From the NCBI RefSeq assembly GCF_005405585.1, contig NZ_BJEQ01000024.1, forward strand, positions 1 through 59,244: a stretch of 59,244 nucleotides of DNA. Reading direction: 5' to 3'. Under the pieces are notes generated by a model. It had not been told where the DNA came from. It saw nothing but the letters and a program-made list of their open reading frames with translations, and searched no databases. This DNA is from Agarivorans sp. Toyoura001 (GTDB taxonomy: Bacteria > Pseudomonadota > Gammaproteobacteria > Enterobacterales > Celerinatantimonadaceae). Numbering within the stretch: position 1 is the first letter of the stretch; each line of letters opens with the position of its first letter. The position numbers were made by a program, and so were the translations under genes. This document shows, one piece after another, positions 34,990 to 44,302 of this stretch.

Positions 34990-37900
34990 TTATTCTACAA
35001 AGCGTATTAGTTGATTAGCTTGACTACCACACTGCCACTGCTGAATAGCAGCAGCTTTGTTAGCGCTGGCATTTTTTACATCAATACAGGCGTTAGATTT
35101 TTTAGCGCGCAGTTCAAACCAGCCGTTTTGCTTGTCTACTAACTTCCAAGCTTGGTTGGGGTTATTTGCTCCACAATTGTATTGCTGAATGGCCGCGCCA
35201 TTGGCTTGACTACCACTGGTTAAGTCCACACACTTTTCGCTTACTTGTGCTTTAATCGCAAACCAATTATCACCTAAGTCGGTAAACATAAAACGCTGGT
35301 TAGTATTTTGAGTATTACAGTCCCATTGGTGGTATTGGCTGCCATTTTCAGTTCTACCGTTGGCTACGTCCATGCACTTATAGCTGTGTTTAAACTGTAG
35401 GTTAGTCCAGGATGTTGGTGGGGTAATGCCTTCTGCAACAACGCTTAAGTCGTTTATTTGGTCGCTAGCTATATTACTTTGCCATTCGGTACCTACTGGT
35501 CGAATGCTGTTTTTAAGCGTGTAACCATTTGACGCTACAGGTATGTCATCTAATTCAAGATTTAGCTGAGCAATGCCTTCGCCTGCCTCTACCGTAGTGG
35601 TAGCTTGGGTCAGCCATTGATCGTTTAACCACAGCTCTACAACTATATCACGCTGTTCAGTGGCGCTATATTCAACATCGAATTGCTGTTGCTGAGCATG
35701 CGCTAACATTTTCTCGGTTACGAGCAATTTAGTGCTGTCTTCGCTAGGAAGAGCATTCACAATAGTAATGTTAGTGATTTGCTCAAAATCGATGTTTTGT
35801 TGCCACGAAGCACCAACCGGGCGAATAGACCCTTTAAGAATGTAGGTGGTGCTACCTATCACAGGTGCAGTGCCTAGTTTAACGGTAACGCTCGCTCGGC
35901 TGTCACCGGGTTTCACAGTGGTTTTGCCGGCTGCTAGCCAATTGTCATCATTCCAAACTTCAACGACTAGGTCGCGCTCTATCATTGCCGAGTAATCTAG
36001 TTCAACGGTGTATTGCAAGGCGCTAGTTAACTCACTGAAGCTGTCTACAAATACTAGTTGATCGAAGCCTGCGCCATTATCATCTTCAATACTAATGTCG
36101 TTGATTTGGCTTTGTTGAATAATGCTGGCAACGTCGCCGCCTTGCGGGCGGATATTGGTTTTGAGTATGTAATCCTCTTCACCTGCTTGAGTCGGCGCAT
36201 TTAAGCTGATCTCGAAGGTTTTACTGCCTTTACCAGCGGCTACATTTTGGGTTTGTCCTGCTAGGTAGGTTTGGCCGTTCCACAGCGATACCACAAGATC
36301 ACGGCTCATAGAGGCTTCATAGTTCACCGTTACGGCGTAATTACTACCAGGTGCAAGGCTGATGATTTGTTCTGCAAAGCTAATTTTGTCTTCGTTTGTG
36401 GTGGCATTGCTTTGGTTATGAACCTCTAAAACTACCGAGCTAACACGGCCGTCAGAGTCAGGGAAGGTAAGGCTAATGGTGTTATTTTTCGCCAGCAGTT
36501 GATTGCTTACAGGTATGCGTAATGTACCAAAAAAGTCATCTCGCGAGCTTTGGTCGCCACCTTTCCAGTTACTGGGTACCGAAACTGCGGTGCCATTTAC
36601 TTTCACAATTGGCTGCTTTGATTTGTTGTGTTTACGGCCAATACTCACTTTAAGTATCGAATCGCCATTCGCTAAATCAACATTGTTAATGTCAAAGTTA
36701 AGCACTTGATTAGCTGTAATTTTTTGCAGGTTAGTACTGCTGTAATAGTTGTTTACCTTAACGGTATTATTTAATTCAAGGTTTCCGTTGAAGCGATAAG
36801 CCAATACTACGGTTTCACCAGGAATTAAATCTACAGAATTAGGTGTGTTAATGCTGGCTTGGTCTTGGTAAATAGGCGCTTTGTTGGTATAAATCTTTAA
36901 GGATTTTTTACTCACATTGGCAATACTGCCAAAGCTATTTACAAAATCTAAGTTCACTTGTTGATTGCTTTCAGACAAGCTATTTAGCGCTACGTAAGCG
37001 GTATTACCATCAACAAAAGCATGTACTTGTACATCTTCATAATCAGAGAGTGTTTTTACCCGTAGGCCTTTTACCTCAGACCATAATTGGTAGAAGTGGA
37101 TCCGCGGTGTCCAAAAGAACTTGGTGGGTTTGCCATTCACAATACTGGTGGGATCGGGGCGTGATACTACGGCTCCGTACGGTTCCCAGTTATTGGCAGC
37201 GTTATAGTGCCAAGCGGCTTTACCAGTAATAAACGGAATAGACGTAAGCAAACGGTCTTGGCGGTCTATTAGTTGAAATAACATGTTGTTAATTGAGCGA
37301 ACTGACTGCACGCTGGCAATGTCGCTGTAACTATCGCCATAGCCTTTTTCAATTCCACCGTATTCGGTAATGGCTAGGGGTTTAACTTGGTCCCACTTGT
37401 GGTAACTGTAGCTTTCAACTAAATCTAAGATTGCGTCTAAGTTACTGCCAGAACGCTGACTATTTGCTCCGGTTACGTTAACTCCATCGTATAAATGCAC
37501 CGAAAACGCATCCATGTATGGACCTGCGCTATCCATAAACATCTTCATACGTGTATCAAAGTGTTTAAAGTCCCACAATTCCATGGATGGCCAAGCACCG
37601 GCATAACCAATTAACTGGGTATTGATGTTTTCTTGGTCAAACTTTTTGCCAATTTGCTTAAATAGCTCGGTAATTTTGCTACGCGCTAAATCGTCATCGA
37701 TGCCAAATTCACCGGCATGTACAAAGGGTTCGTTGATTGGCTCATAGAAAATAGGGCGTGTGCTGTCGTCAAAGTAATATTTGAAGTAGTTGGCGGCCCA
37801 TTCTGCGGCTTTTACCGGATCTTGGTTAGCTGCGAACGCATTGCGAGGGTGATCGGTAACGATGTAACGATCTGAAAAGTAGGCATAGTTTCTATGATTT

Positions 37901-38235
37901 TTAGTGTTAGCCACATTTTTTGCGCCGTTGGTTTTGGCGGTGGCTTCATTAGGGTAAGAATCGTGCCCTTTGTGCGCTGAGAAGGGACTCCAAAAGCCGC
38001 GACCAAAGCCTGCGTTTAGCTCGTTAGTTAGGTAATCTAATTCGTCACTGGTGACTTGGTTTTCTGAGTGGGTAGTATGTAGATTAAAGTACTTCTCTCG
38101 GTCTAACTTAGACACGCCACCAATAAATTTTTGGGTGCTTAAATCAATCGTAACGGTGGGTGCTGCATAAGACCCGCTGCTGACTAACAAGCTAAACGTC
38201 GCGCCGATCAGTGCCGAGGCAGTTGATAATCGCAT
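34990..38235 (-). CDS. Secreted GH86 beta-agarase with three repeats and a C-terminal ricin-type lectin domain
   Basis: This 1081-residue enzyme has a signal peptide (ALIGATFSLLVSSGSYAA). Residues about 20-610 form a GH86 agarase/porphyranase catalytic region. The likely acid/base glutamate is in YEPINEPFVHAGEFG (about 170) and the nucleophile in AITEYGGIEKG (about 293). Three repeats of about 100 residues follow (about 618-717, 726-825, 834-930), each with a core resembling RDLVVxLWN, W/YLA, and LKxxIRPxG. The last about 140 residues are a RICIN/CBM13 domain with cysteine pairs. ATG at 38235 is chosen because GGAG at the first codons of the longer frame makes a good Shine-Dalgarno. It hydrolyses agar or porphyran extracellularly. 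Confidence 0.92.
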   Translation of the reverse strand: MRLSTASALIGATFSLLVSSGSYAAPTVTIDLSTQKFIGGVSKLDREKYFNLHTTHSENQVTSDELDYLTNELNAGFGRGFWSPFSAHKGHDSYPNEATAKTNGAKNVANTKNHRNYAYFSDRYIVTDHPRNAFAANQDPVKAAEWAANYFKYYFDDSTRPIFYEPINEPFVHAGEFGIDDDLARSKITELFKQIGKKFDQENINTQLIGYAGAWPSMELWDFKHFDTRMKMFMDSAGPYMDAFSVHLYDGVNVTGANSQRSGSNLDAILDLVESYSYHKWDQVKPLAITEYGGIEKGYGDSYSDIASVQSVRSINNMLFQLIDRQDRLLTSIPFITGKAAWHYNAANNWEPYGAVVSRPDPTSIVNGKPTKFFWTPRIHFYQLWSEVKGLRVKTLSDYEDVQVHAFVDGNTAYVALNSLSESNQQVNLDFVNSFGSIANVSKKSLKIYTNKAPIYQDQASINTPNSVDLIPGETVVLAYRFNGNLELNNTVKVNNYYSSTNLQKITANQVLNFDINNVDLANGDSILKVSIGRKHNKSKQPIVKVNGTAVSVPSNWKGGDQSSRDDFFGTLRIPVSNQLLAKNNTISLTFPDSDGRVSSVVLEVHNQSNATTNEDKISFAEQIISLAPGSNYAVTVNYEASMSRDLVVSLWNGQTYLAGQTQNVAAGKGSKTFEISLNAPTQAGEEDYILKTNIRPQGGDVASIIQQSQINDISIEDDNGAGFDQLVFVDSFSELTSALQYTVELDYSAMIERDLVVEVWNDDNWLAAGKTTVKPGDSRASVTVKLGTAPVIGSTTYILKGSIRPVGASWQQNIDFEQITNITIVNALPSEDSTKLLVTEKMLAHAQQQQFDVEYSATEQRDIVVELWLNDQWLTQATTTVEAGEGIAQLNLELDDIPVASNGYTLKNSIRPVGTEWQSNIASDQINDLSVVAEGITPPTSWTNLQFKHSYKCMDVANGRTENGSQYHQWDCNTQNTNQRFMFTDLGDNWFAIKAQVSEKCVDLTSGSQANGAAIQQYNCGANNPNQAWKLVDKQNGWFELRAKKSNACIDVKNASANKAAAIQQWQCGSQANQLIRFVE

Positions 38236-38516
38236 TTGTATCTCCATGATAGTGTTTTAAAAAACATGTGGCATGGGTGTTAGTTAAATGCCTTGTTATA
38301 AGCCTGAGTCTTAGCGACTCAAGTTTGGCTACAACAAATCTAGTTTGCGCAAGGTAACACTCATATCATCCTGATATTGCTAAGCTTTGTCCCTGTATCT
38401 TATTACTTGCTTGGATTATTTTTATTGGGGGGCGAACTTAAACCAGTTATGGCTGGGCAAGATACTAGAACAGGCTTAATTGATATTTAAATTAAGAATT
38501 GAGTTTGTCACTAAGC

Positions 38517-38532
38517 TGTGAGGTATATCACG
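38517..38532. promoter_or_regulatory. CRP-like site in the agarase/permease intergenic region
   Basis: TGTGAGGTATATCACG matches the CRP consensus TGTGA-N6-TCACA at 9 of 10 positions. It is about 280 bp before the agarase start and 420 bp before the permease start. Catabolite control of the agarase is the natural reading. A small hairpin (TGAGTC / GACTCA, 38305-38321) lies in the agarase leader. The remainder of 38248-38895 shows no gene that I can support. Confidence 0.55.
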
Positions 38533-38895
38533 CAATATTCTTGGTTTTAGTGCTTACGTGTCGTTAATGAAAGACAGTTATCTGACTGTTATTTATAGTT
38601 TTTTAATGCTTGTTTATGATTAGCACTTTTAGTAACTCTAGTAATGGTAAACAGCAGAAAAACGGTTAAAGCTACCGGTTTAAACGATTCGCTTATTAGG
38701 CTTTTGGAAGTGACACCATGTGGTGCAGGGGTTGCTAAATTCGCACCAATATCACGCTGCTACAGATGTTTTTGCTGGCATATTTTACTCGGCATTATTT
38801 TCTCCCTTCGTGCTCTACACCTTTGATACAGGCGGCTTGTAGAACTCCCGAATGTTACAAAAAGGTAAACTGGCAAGTTTATTGCGTTATTAAAC

Positions 38896-38909
38896 TGACT
38901 GAATGGTCA
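38896..38909. promoter_or_regulatory. RutR-like operator upstream of the xanthine/urate permease
   Basis: TGACTGAATGGTCA matches TGACCA-N2-TGGTCA at 10 of 12 positions, 43 bp before the permease ATG. Confidence 0.55.
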
Positions 38910-38951
38910 GGTTGGGCGGCGATAGCCGAATGTTAATGAACGGAGCCAAAG

Positions 38952-40334
38952 ATGAAAACCGAAGCATCGCAGGAACTCATTTATACGCTAGACGAGCAGC
39001 CCAAAGCGGCCGAAGCTTTTTTTGCAGGATTACAGCATGTGTTGGCTTGTTTTGTTGGAGTGATTACCCCAACACTGATTATTGGTGGCGTACTAGGTCT
39101 AGGTGAACACATCCCTTATTTGATTAGCATGGCCTTGATTGTATCGGGTGTCGGCACCTTTATTCAGGCGAAGAAAATTGGCCCAATAGGCGCAGGCATG
39201 ATTTGTGTCCAGGGCACTAGTTTTGCCTTTTTAGGCTCGGTATTGGCGGCCGGGTTTATTGCAAAAAGCCAAGGTGGCGGGCCAGAAGAAATGCTATCGC
39301 TTATATTTGGCGTATGTTTTTTAGGTGCCTTTATCGAGATATTTCTTTCTCAGTGTTTAGTGGCGATGAAGCGCATTATTACACCGCTGGTGACCGGTAT
39401 TGTTATCACTATTATAGGGATCTCACTGATTAAAGTGGGCATGACAGATTTGGCGGGTGGCTTTAAAGCGCCTGACTTTGGGAGCTTACCAAACCTTGGT
39501 TTAGGGTGTGTGGTATTGGCGGTCATTATTGCTTTGAACCGCTGCTCAAATCCTTGGTTACGTTTGTCATCAATTGTGATTGGTTTGGCTGTGGGTATGT
39601 TGATAGCGGCAGTGATGGGCAAGTTGGACTTTTCAGCAGTGGGCACTCAACCTTGGGTGAGCATTCCTATGCCGTTTAAATATGGTTTTAGCTTTGATTG
39701 GGTGGCTTTTTTACCGGTTGCACTTATTTACTTCATCACCGCCATTGAATCTGCCGGAGATATCACCGCCAACTGCGCGATATCGCAGCAGCCAATTAAA
39801 GGCGACGCTTATTTAAAACGTATTCGTGGCGGCGTATTGGCTGATGGAGTTAACTCTTTGTTAGCGGCAACATTTAACACCTTTCCCAATACTACTTTTA
39901 GTCAGAACAACGGAGTGATTCAACTAACTGGCGTGGCTAGCCGTTATATTGGTTACTACATTGCGGCCATTTTGGTGGTGCTGGGTTTGTTCCCAGTATT
40001 GGGTGCGGTGCTGCAACAGATCCCTAAACCTGTGTTAGGTGGAGCAACCCTTGTTATGTTTGGTACGGTTGCTGCCGCGGGCATAAAAATCATCGCCAGT
40101 GAGGCACTTAATCGCCGGAAGCTACTCATAATGGCGGTGTCTTTTGGGGTAGGGTTAGGTGTGACGATGGTGCCTGATTTACTGCAACACGCGCCCAAAC
40201 TGGCTCAAAATGTTTTTGGTTCTGCGGTGACTTCGGGCGGCTTAATTGCTATTGCACTAAGTTTATTGCTCCCCGAGGAACAGGTCGAATCGTCAAGTTC
40301 GGTGGAGACTTCTGCCCGCGATTCGTCTGGTTAA
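38952..40334 (+). CDS. NCS2 family xanthine/urate permease
   Basis: The 460-residue inner-membrane symporter belongs to the nucleobase:cation symporter-2 (NAT) family. It has about 14 membrane segments. The NAT motif region is at IESAGDITANCAISQQ (about residues 264-279) and QNNGVIQLTGVASRYIGYY (about 315-333), which fit XanP/UacT-like purine permeases rather than uracil permeases. The substrate is probably xanthine and/or urate. The RutR-like operator upstream and the purine enzyme operon nearby support this. The C-terminal tail is Ser-rich. Confidence 0.92.
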   Translation: MKTEASQELIYTLDEQPKAAEAFFAGLQHVLACFVGVITPTLIIGGVLGLGEHIPYLISMALIVSGVGTFIQAKKIGPIGAGMICVQGTSFAFLGSVLAAGFIAKSQGGGPEEMLSLIFGVCFLGAFIEIFLSQCLVAMKRIITPLVTGIVITIIGISLIKVGMTDLAGGFKAPDFGSLPNLGLGCVVLAVIIALNRCSNPWLRLSSIVIGLAVGMLIAAVMGKLDFSAVGTQPWVSIPMPFKYGFSFDWVAFLPVALIYFITAIESAGDITANCAISQQPIKGDAYLKRIRGGVLADGVNSLLAATFNTFPNTTFSQNNGVIQLTGVASRYIGYYIAAILVVLGLFPVLGAVLQQIPKPVLGGATLVMFGTVAAAGIKIIASEALNRRKLLIMAVSFGVGLGVTMVPDLLQHAPKLAQNVFGSAVTSGGLIAIALSLLLPEEQVESSSSVETSARDSSG

Positions 40335-40526
40335 AGTTTGTTCATTAGCTAGCTTGAATAAACGGCGAGCTTTTGGCAGAATGACGACAGGTGCTAAAGG
40401 GGCGCCTGCCCGCCAAGAGGAACTCACCCTTAAGTACGATAAGTTTAGCGACCTATCATTACGACACTGTATGTCATTCTGAATATTGTTTTGCGGGGAA
40501 CAACACAAGTATTTAGGAACATAGAG

Positions 40527-41030
40527 ATGTTATCAGCTATTGAAGAACTTAAGATCCGCAGTAAAATTTTGCTTAAACAGCGTCATACCGCCAACTCACC
40601 TTTACCCGCCTTAGCCAAAGGCAAATCACCACAACTTAAACACGCTTTGTTGTATGTAGCACGCCAAGCGGGATTTAACGATTGGCAACACGCCCAAGCG
40701 GTATTGTCCTGTGAGCAAAGCGAGCCTAAACAACAAGATAGTGGCAAGTTTTGGTATTCCAATGCTTGCATGGCGTTGCTTAACCACTGGTGTGCTAGCT
40801 ACCAAGAAGCTCTAGCACTGCAGACTAAAAGGGGCGGGGTAATACTGCCTTACAAAAGCCAGTTTGTGGTGGCCGACGGGGTGTATTTGCAAGCACTGGG
40901 TTTAGCCGCCAACGATCCCTTATGGGAAAGCCTTAACCATGATTGGTGCCAAGGTTCGCAAGCCGTTCGACAAGAATTAGCCTATAAGCGTTTATTAGCA
41001 ATGCAAACTGCCCGTTATAAAGTGTGTTAA
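40527..41030 (+). CDS. Uncharacterised small protein with an ARQxGFxDW motif
   Basis: This 167-residue protein has no clear family assignment by eye. The N-terminal third is helical and contains LKHALLYVARQAGFNDWQHAQ (about residues 38-58), a pattern like the short helical module seen in some glyoxalase-superfamily and DUF5623-type proteins (weak similarity). The remainder is tryptophan-rich with a conserved-looking YKSQFVVADGVYLQALGL stretch (shortened). ATG at 40527 has AGGA upstream and is preferred over a start at 40491. It seems monocistronic and cytoplasmic. Confidence 0.6.
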   Translation: MLSAIEELKIRSKILLKQRHTANSPLPALAKGKSPQLKHALLYVARQAGFNDWQHAQAVLSCEQSEPKQQDSGKFWYSNACMALLNHWCASYQEALALQTKRGGVILPYKSQFVVADGVYLQALGLAANDPLWESLNHDWCQGSQAVRQELAYKRLLAMQTARYKVC

Positions 41031-41148
41031 AACGTCAGTGATCCTTAAAACTAAAAGAGGTGAGTGTTGATCGCCTCTACTATTGCTTTTTGTCAGAATG
41101 TATAAATAGTTTTGAATCGCGCTTTTGTATTGGCCGTTTCGCTAAACA

Positions 41149-41742
41149 ATGCCAAAGTGTTGCAAACGTGATTATTTATCAAACCTATCTCAAGACATTT
41201 TAATGCAAACGATTATCGAGTTAGTAAAACAAGATCTTCCTCGAGTACAGGCGCTTGAGTACGTTCAGGCCCTAAACTTGCCCGATTGCTATATTGCTGC
41301 TGGTTTTGTTCGAAACGTAGTGTGGGATCATTTGCATCACAAGGTAGTACCTACCAAGCTAAACGATGTAGATGTTATCTATTTTGATAGCAGCGAAACT
41401 GACCCTGACAAATATTTGGCCTATGAGAAAGTGCTTAGTAGCGCAATGCCTGGTTTAAATTGGCAAGTACGTAATCAAGCCATCATGCATAAACGCAATG
41501 GCGACCCGCAATACCTGAACTCATTAGATGCAATGCGTTATTGGCCTGAGAAAGAAACCGCGGTGGCAATTCGCTTGCTGGATAAGCATCGCTTCGAGTG
41601 TATTGCTGCATTTGGTTTTGACTCTTTGTTTAGGGCACAAATAAGCTATAACCCTAAGCGGCAGAGAGCGGTATTTGAGCAGCGGGTAAACGCGAAAGGC
41701 TGGTTAATCACATGGCCAAATCTACAGCTTATTTATGAGTAA
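41149..41742 (+). CDS. Nucleotidyltransferase family protein (PF06042-like)
   Basis: The protein (197 residues from 41149; 179 from the ATG at 41203) has the motifs of a nucleotidyltransferase-like family: YIAAGFVRNVVWDHL, then LNDVDVIYFDSSE with the likely metal-binding aspartates, NQAIMHKRNGDPQYLNSLDAMRYWPEKETAVAIR, and the C-terminal RVNAKGWLITWPNL. The family (formerly DUF925) has no firmly established substrate. ATG at 41203 gives a length closer to relatives, but neither start has a strong ribosome-binding site. The 41743-41955 gap shows no further gene. Confidence 0.85.
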   Translation: MPKCCKRDYLSNLSQDILMQTIIELVKQDLPRVQALEYVQALNLPDCYIAAGFVRNVVWDHLHHKVVPTKLNDVDVIYFDSSETDPDKYLAYEKVLSSAMPGLNWQVRNQAIMHKRNGDPQYLNSLDAMRYWPEKETAVAIRLLDKHRFECIAAFGFDSLFRAQISYNPKRQRAVFEQRVNAKGWLITWPNLQLIYE

Positions 41743-41955
41743 AAGCAGATAAGTAGATACGAGCGTTCCACTTCTTCACACACTAAGCCTAGGCCATTGA
41801 AAGAGCAGATTATTCTAGCTATTGCTCTTACTGGCTTTTTGCTTGATGCTAATGATTCACTTGTTAATCGACAGGCTTAAACAAGTTTTTTACTGTGTTA
41901 CTAAACTGATTCTTAGTGCGCCTAACAAGAACGCGCTAATTATGTAGGATACATA

Positions 41956-43350
41956 ATGGCTGAATTTGTAATGAATGCGGGTGGGGAGCGGTTTCGTTTC
42001 GCCAGCTTAAAAGAGTTAATGGCCAAGGCTTCACCCTTGCGCAGCGGTGACCAATTAGCGGGTTTAGCGGCATTAAGTGACCATCAGCGAGTAGCGGCGC
42101 AAATGGCCTTAGCCGAGCTGCCTTTAAGCCATTTTCTTAATGAAGCTTTAATTCCTTACGAACAAGACGAAGTGACGCGACTGATTGTTGATAGTCATGA
42201 TGCTCAGGCCTTTAAGGCTATTGCTCATATGAACGTGGGCGATTTGCGTAATTACTTGCTAAATGAGCAGGTCGGCGCGGCGGAGTTGGCGGCCTTAGCA
42301 CCTGCATTTATGCCTGAAATGTTGGCTGCAGTTAGCAAGTTGATGCGTATTCAAGATCTCATTTTGGTTGCCAGCAAGTGTGAAGTAGTGACGGCATTTC
42401 GTAATACCTTGGGGTTAAGTGGAACCTTGTCGACGCGTTTACAGCCTAATCATCCTACCGACGACCCCGCTGGTGTGGCGGCGAGCATTTTAGATGGCTT
42501 ATTGTATGCCAATGGTGATGCGGTAATTGGTATTAATCCCGCTACCGATAATTTGCAGGCTGTTACCACCTTAATGAAGATGCTGGATGAAGTGATTCAG
42601 CATTATCAAATTCCCACCCAAAGTTGCGTGCTTAGCCACGTAACTACCCACTTAGAAGCGATCAGTTTAGGCGCACCTGTAGATTTAGTGTTTCAATCTA
42701 TTGCGGGTACCGAGCAAGCTAACCAAGGCTTTGGTATTAACTTAGCCTTGTTAGATGAAGCCTACATTGCAGCGCTATCGCTCAAGCGTGGTACTAAAGG
42801 TAACAACGTGATGTATTTTGAAACCGGGCAGGGCAGTGCGCTTAGTTCCAATAGTCACCACGGGGTTGACCAGCAAACCTGCGAAGCGCGAGCTTACGCT
42901 GTCGCGCGGCGCTATAAGCCCTTATTAGTTAATACCGTGGTAGGTTTTATAGGGCCAGAGTATTTGTATAACGGGAAGCAAATTATTCGAGCCGGTTTAG
43001 AAGATCATTTTTGTGGCAAGTTAATGGGCTTACCTATGGGCTGCGATATTTGTTATACCAACCATGCTGACGCCGACCAAGATGACATGGACATGTTATT
43101 AGTGCAGTTAGTCAGTGCTGGGGTTAACTTTATAATGGGCATTCCTGGCTCAGATGACATTATGTTGAACTATCAAACCACCTCTTTTCATGATGCCTTA
43201 TTTGCTCGGCAGATTTCTGGGAAAAAACCTGCGCCAGAGTTTGAGGCTTGGTTACAACAGCAACAAATCACCGATGACCATGGCCATTTAGCACTTAAGC
43301 AGCAGTTGCCAAAAGCCTTTGATGTGGTGAGTAAGGAGTTGCGCAAGTGA
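41956..43350 (+). CDS. eutB: Ethanolamine ammonia-lyase large subunit
   Basis: The 464-residue protein is the AdoCbl-dependent EutB subunit, which breaks ethanolamine into acetaldehyde and ammonia. Diagnostic segments include MNVGDLRNYLLNE, SKLMRIQDLILVASKCEVVTAFRNT, LQPNHPTDDPAGVAASILDGLLYANGDAVIGINPATDN (in part), FQSIAGTEQANQGFGINL, and LMGLPMGCDICYTNHADADQDDMD. It overlaps eutC as GTGA, so the subunits are co-translated. No eut microcompartment, EutA reactivase or EutH permease genes are adjacent. No cobalamin riboswitch was seen upstream. Confidence 0.96.
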   Translation: MAEFVMNAGGERFRFASLKELMAKASPLRSGDQLAGLAALSDHQRVAAQMALAELPLSHFLNEALIPYEQDEVTRLIVDSHDAQAFKAIAHMNVGDLRNYLLNEQVGAAELAALAPAFMPEMLAAVSKLMRIQDLILVASKCEVVTAFRNTLGLSGTLSTRLQPNHPTDDPAGVAASILDGLLYANGDAVIGINPATDNLQAVTTLMKMLDEVIQHYQIPTQSCVLSHVTTHLEAISLGAPVDLVFQSIAGTEQANQGFGINLALLDEAYIAALSLKRGTKGNNVMYFETGQGSALSSNSHHGVDQQTCEARAYAVARRYKPLLVNTVVGFIGPEYLYNGKQIIRAGLEDHFCGKLMGLPMGCDICYTNHADADQDDMDMLLVQLVSAGVNFIMGIPGSDDIMLNYQTTSFHDALFARQISGKKPAPEFEAWLQQQQITDDHGHLALKQQLPKAFDVVSKELRK

Positions 43351-44165
43351 GCGATGACAAATCTAACTCATTGGTGACTAAACCGGCGCTTGCAGAGTTG
43401 GTGATTGAGAACCCTTGGCGGTCCTTGCAAAAACACACCAATGCGAGAATTGCTCTAGGCAGAGCGGGCTCTAGCTTACCCACCAAGGCACATTTAGCTT
43501 TTCAATTAGCTCATGCGCAAGCGCGAGACGCTGTACTAATGCCTTTGGATTATCAACAGCTAGCGGAGGATTTAGCCCACTTTGACCTAGGTGTAAAACA
43601 CCTCAGATCGCAAGCCTGTGATAGATCTACGTACTTACAACGTCCCGATTTAGGCCGGTTGCTTGATGAGCCATCGAAACAAACCTTAGCGAATGACCTC
43701 GCTAGTTACGATATTGTGCTAGTGCTGACCGAAGGGCTATCTTCTGCCGCAATTGGAGAAAACGCCAGCTCAATGTTAGCGGCTTTTCTGCCTAGGGTGG
43801 TTGGCTTAGGTTTATCTATCGCGCCATTGATAATAGTTGAGCAAGGCCGAGTCGCTGTAGGTGATGATGTAGCCCACGCCTTGGGAGCGAAAATGGTGGC
43901 AATACTGGTGGGCGAGCGGCCAGGTTTAAGCTCGCCCGATAGCTTAGGTATTTACTTCACTTATCAAGCTTATCCCGGCATTGAAGAAGCCAAACGTAAC
44001 TGTTTATCTAACATTCGCTCGGCAGGCATGTCGGTTGACGACGCGGCATTTCGCTTAGCCTATTTAATTGAACAAGCTAATCAGTTGGGGTACTCAGGCG
44101 TGGAGCTAAAGGATAAAACTGAAAGCAGTAATGCCAAAGTAGGCCAAAACTTTCTACTCCCTTAA
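43347..44165 (+). CDS. eutC: Ethanolamine ammonia-lyase small subunit
   Basis: The 272-residue EutC subunit completes the B12 enzyme. Segments typical of EutC are ARIALGRAGSSLPTKAHLAFQLAHAQARDAV (about residues 33-63), VLTEGLSSAAIGENA, GDDVAHALGAKMVAILVGERPGLSSPDSLGIYFTY (in part), and RNCLSNIRSAGMSVDDAAF. The start is a GTG that overlaps the eutB stop (GTGA). A strong hairpin follows the gene and separates it from the convergent GH4 gene. Confidence 0.95.
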   Translation: MSDDKSNSLVTKPALAELVIENPWRSLQKHTNARIALGRAGSSLPTKAHLAFQLAHAQARDAVLMPLDYQQLAEDLAHFDLGVKHLRSQACDRSTYLQRPDLGRLLDEPSKQTLANDLASYDIVLVLTEGLSSAAIGENASSMLAAFLPRVVGLGLSIAPLIIVEQGRVAVGDDVAHALGAKMVAILVGERPGLSSPDSLGIYFTYQAYPGIEEAKRNCLSNIRSAGMSVDDAAFRLAYLIEQANQLGYSGVELKDKTESSNAKVGQNFLLP

Positions 44166-44246
44166 GCAAAGTTACAATAGAGTTGTCGACCTTAGAGGGT
44201 AAGTGCTCATTAGTGACCCTAAAGAGGCTATGTTTAGGGTAATGAC

Positions 44247-44288
44247 TATCGATAATGGGGGGCTCAATGCCGCAACCCATTATCGATA
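44247..44288. terminator. Inverted repeat with 13-bp stem between eutC and the GH4 gene
   Basis: TATCGATAATGGG and CCCATTATCGATA form a perfect 13-bp stem with a 16-base loop between convergent genes. It probably acts as a bidirectional terminator even though T runs are short. Confidence 0.65.
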
Positions 44289-44302
44289 AAAGAGGTGAAG
44301 GA

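Noticed and set aside
38644-38826. 60-codon plus-strand open frame in the agarase/permease gap
   Set aside because: There is no ribosome-binding site before its ATG, the composition is odd (many Cys and Arg), and it lies in a likely regulatory leader.
41743-41955. Cobalamin riboswitch before eutB
   Set aside because: No conserved B12-box-like sequence was visible in the 213-bp gap.
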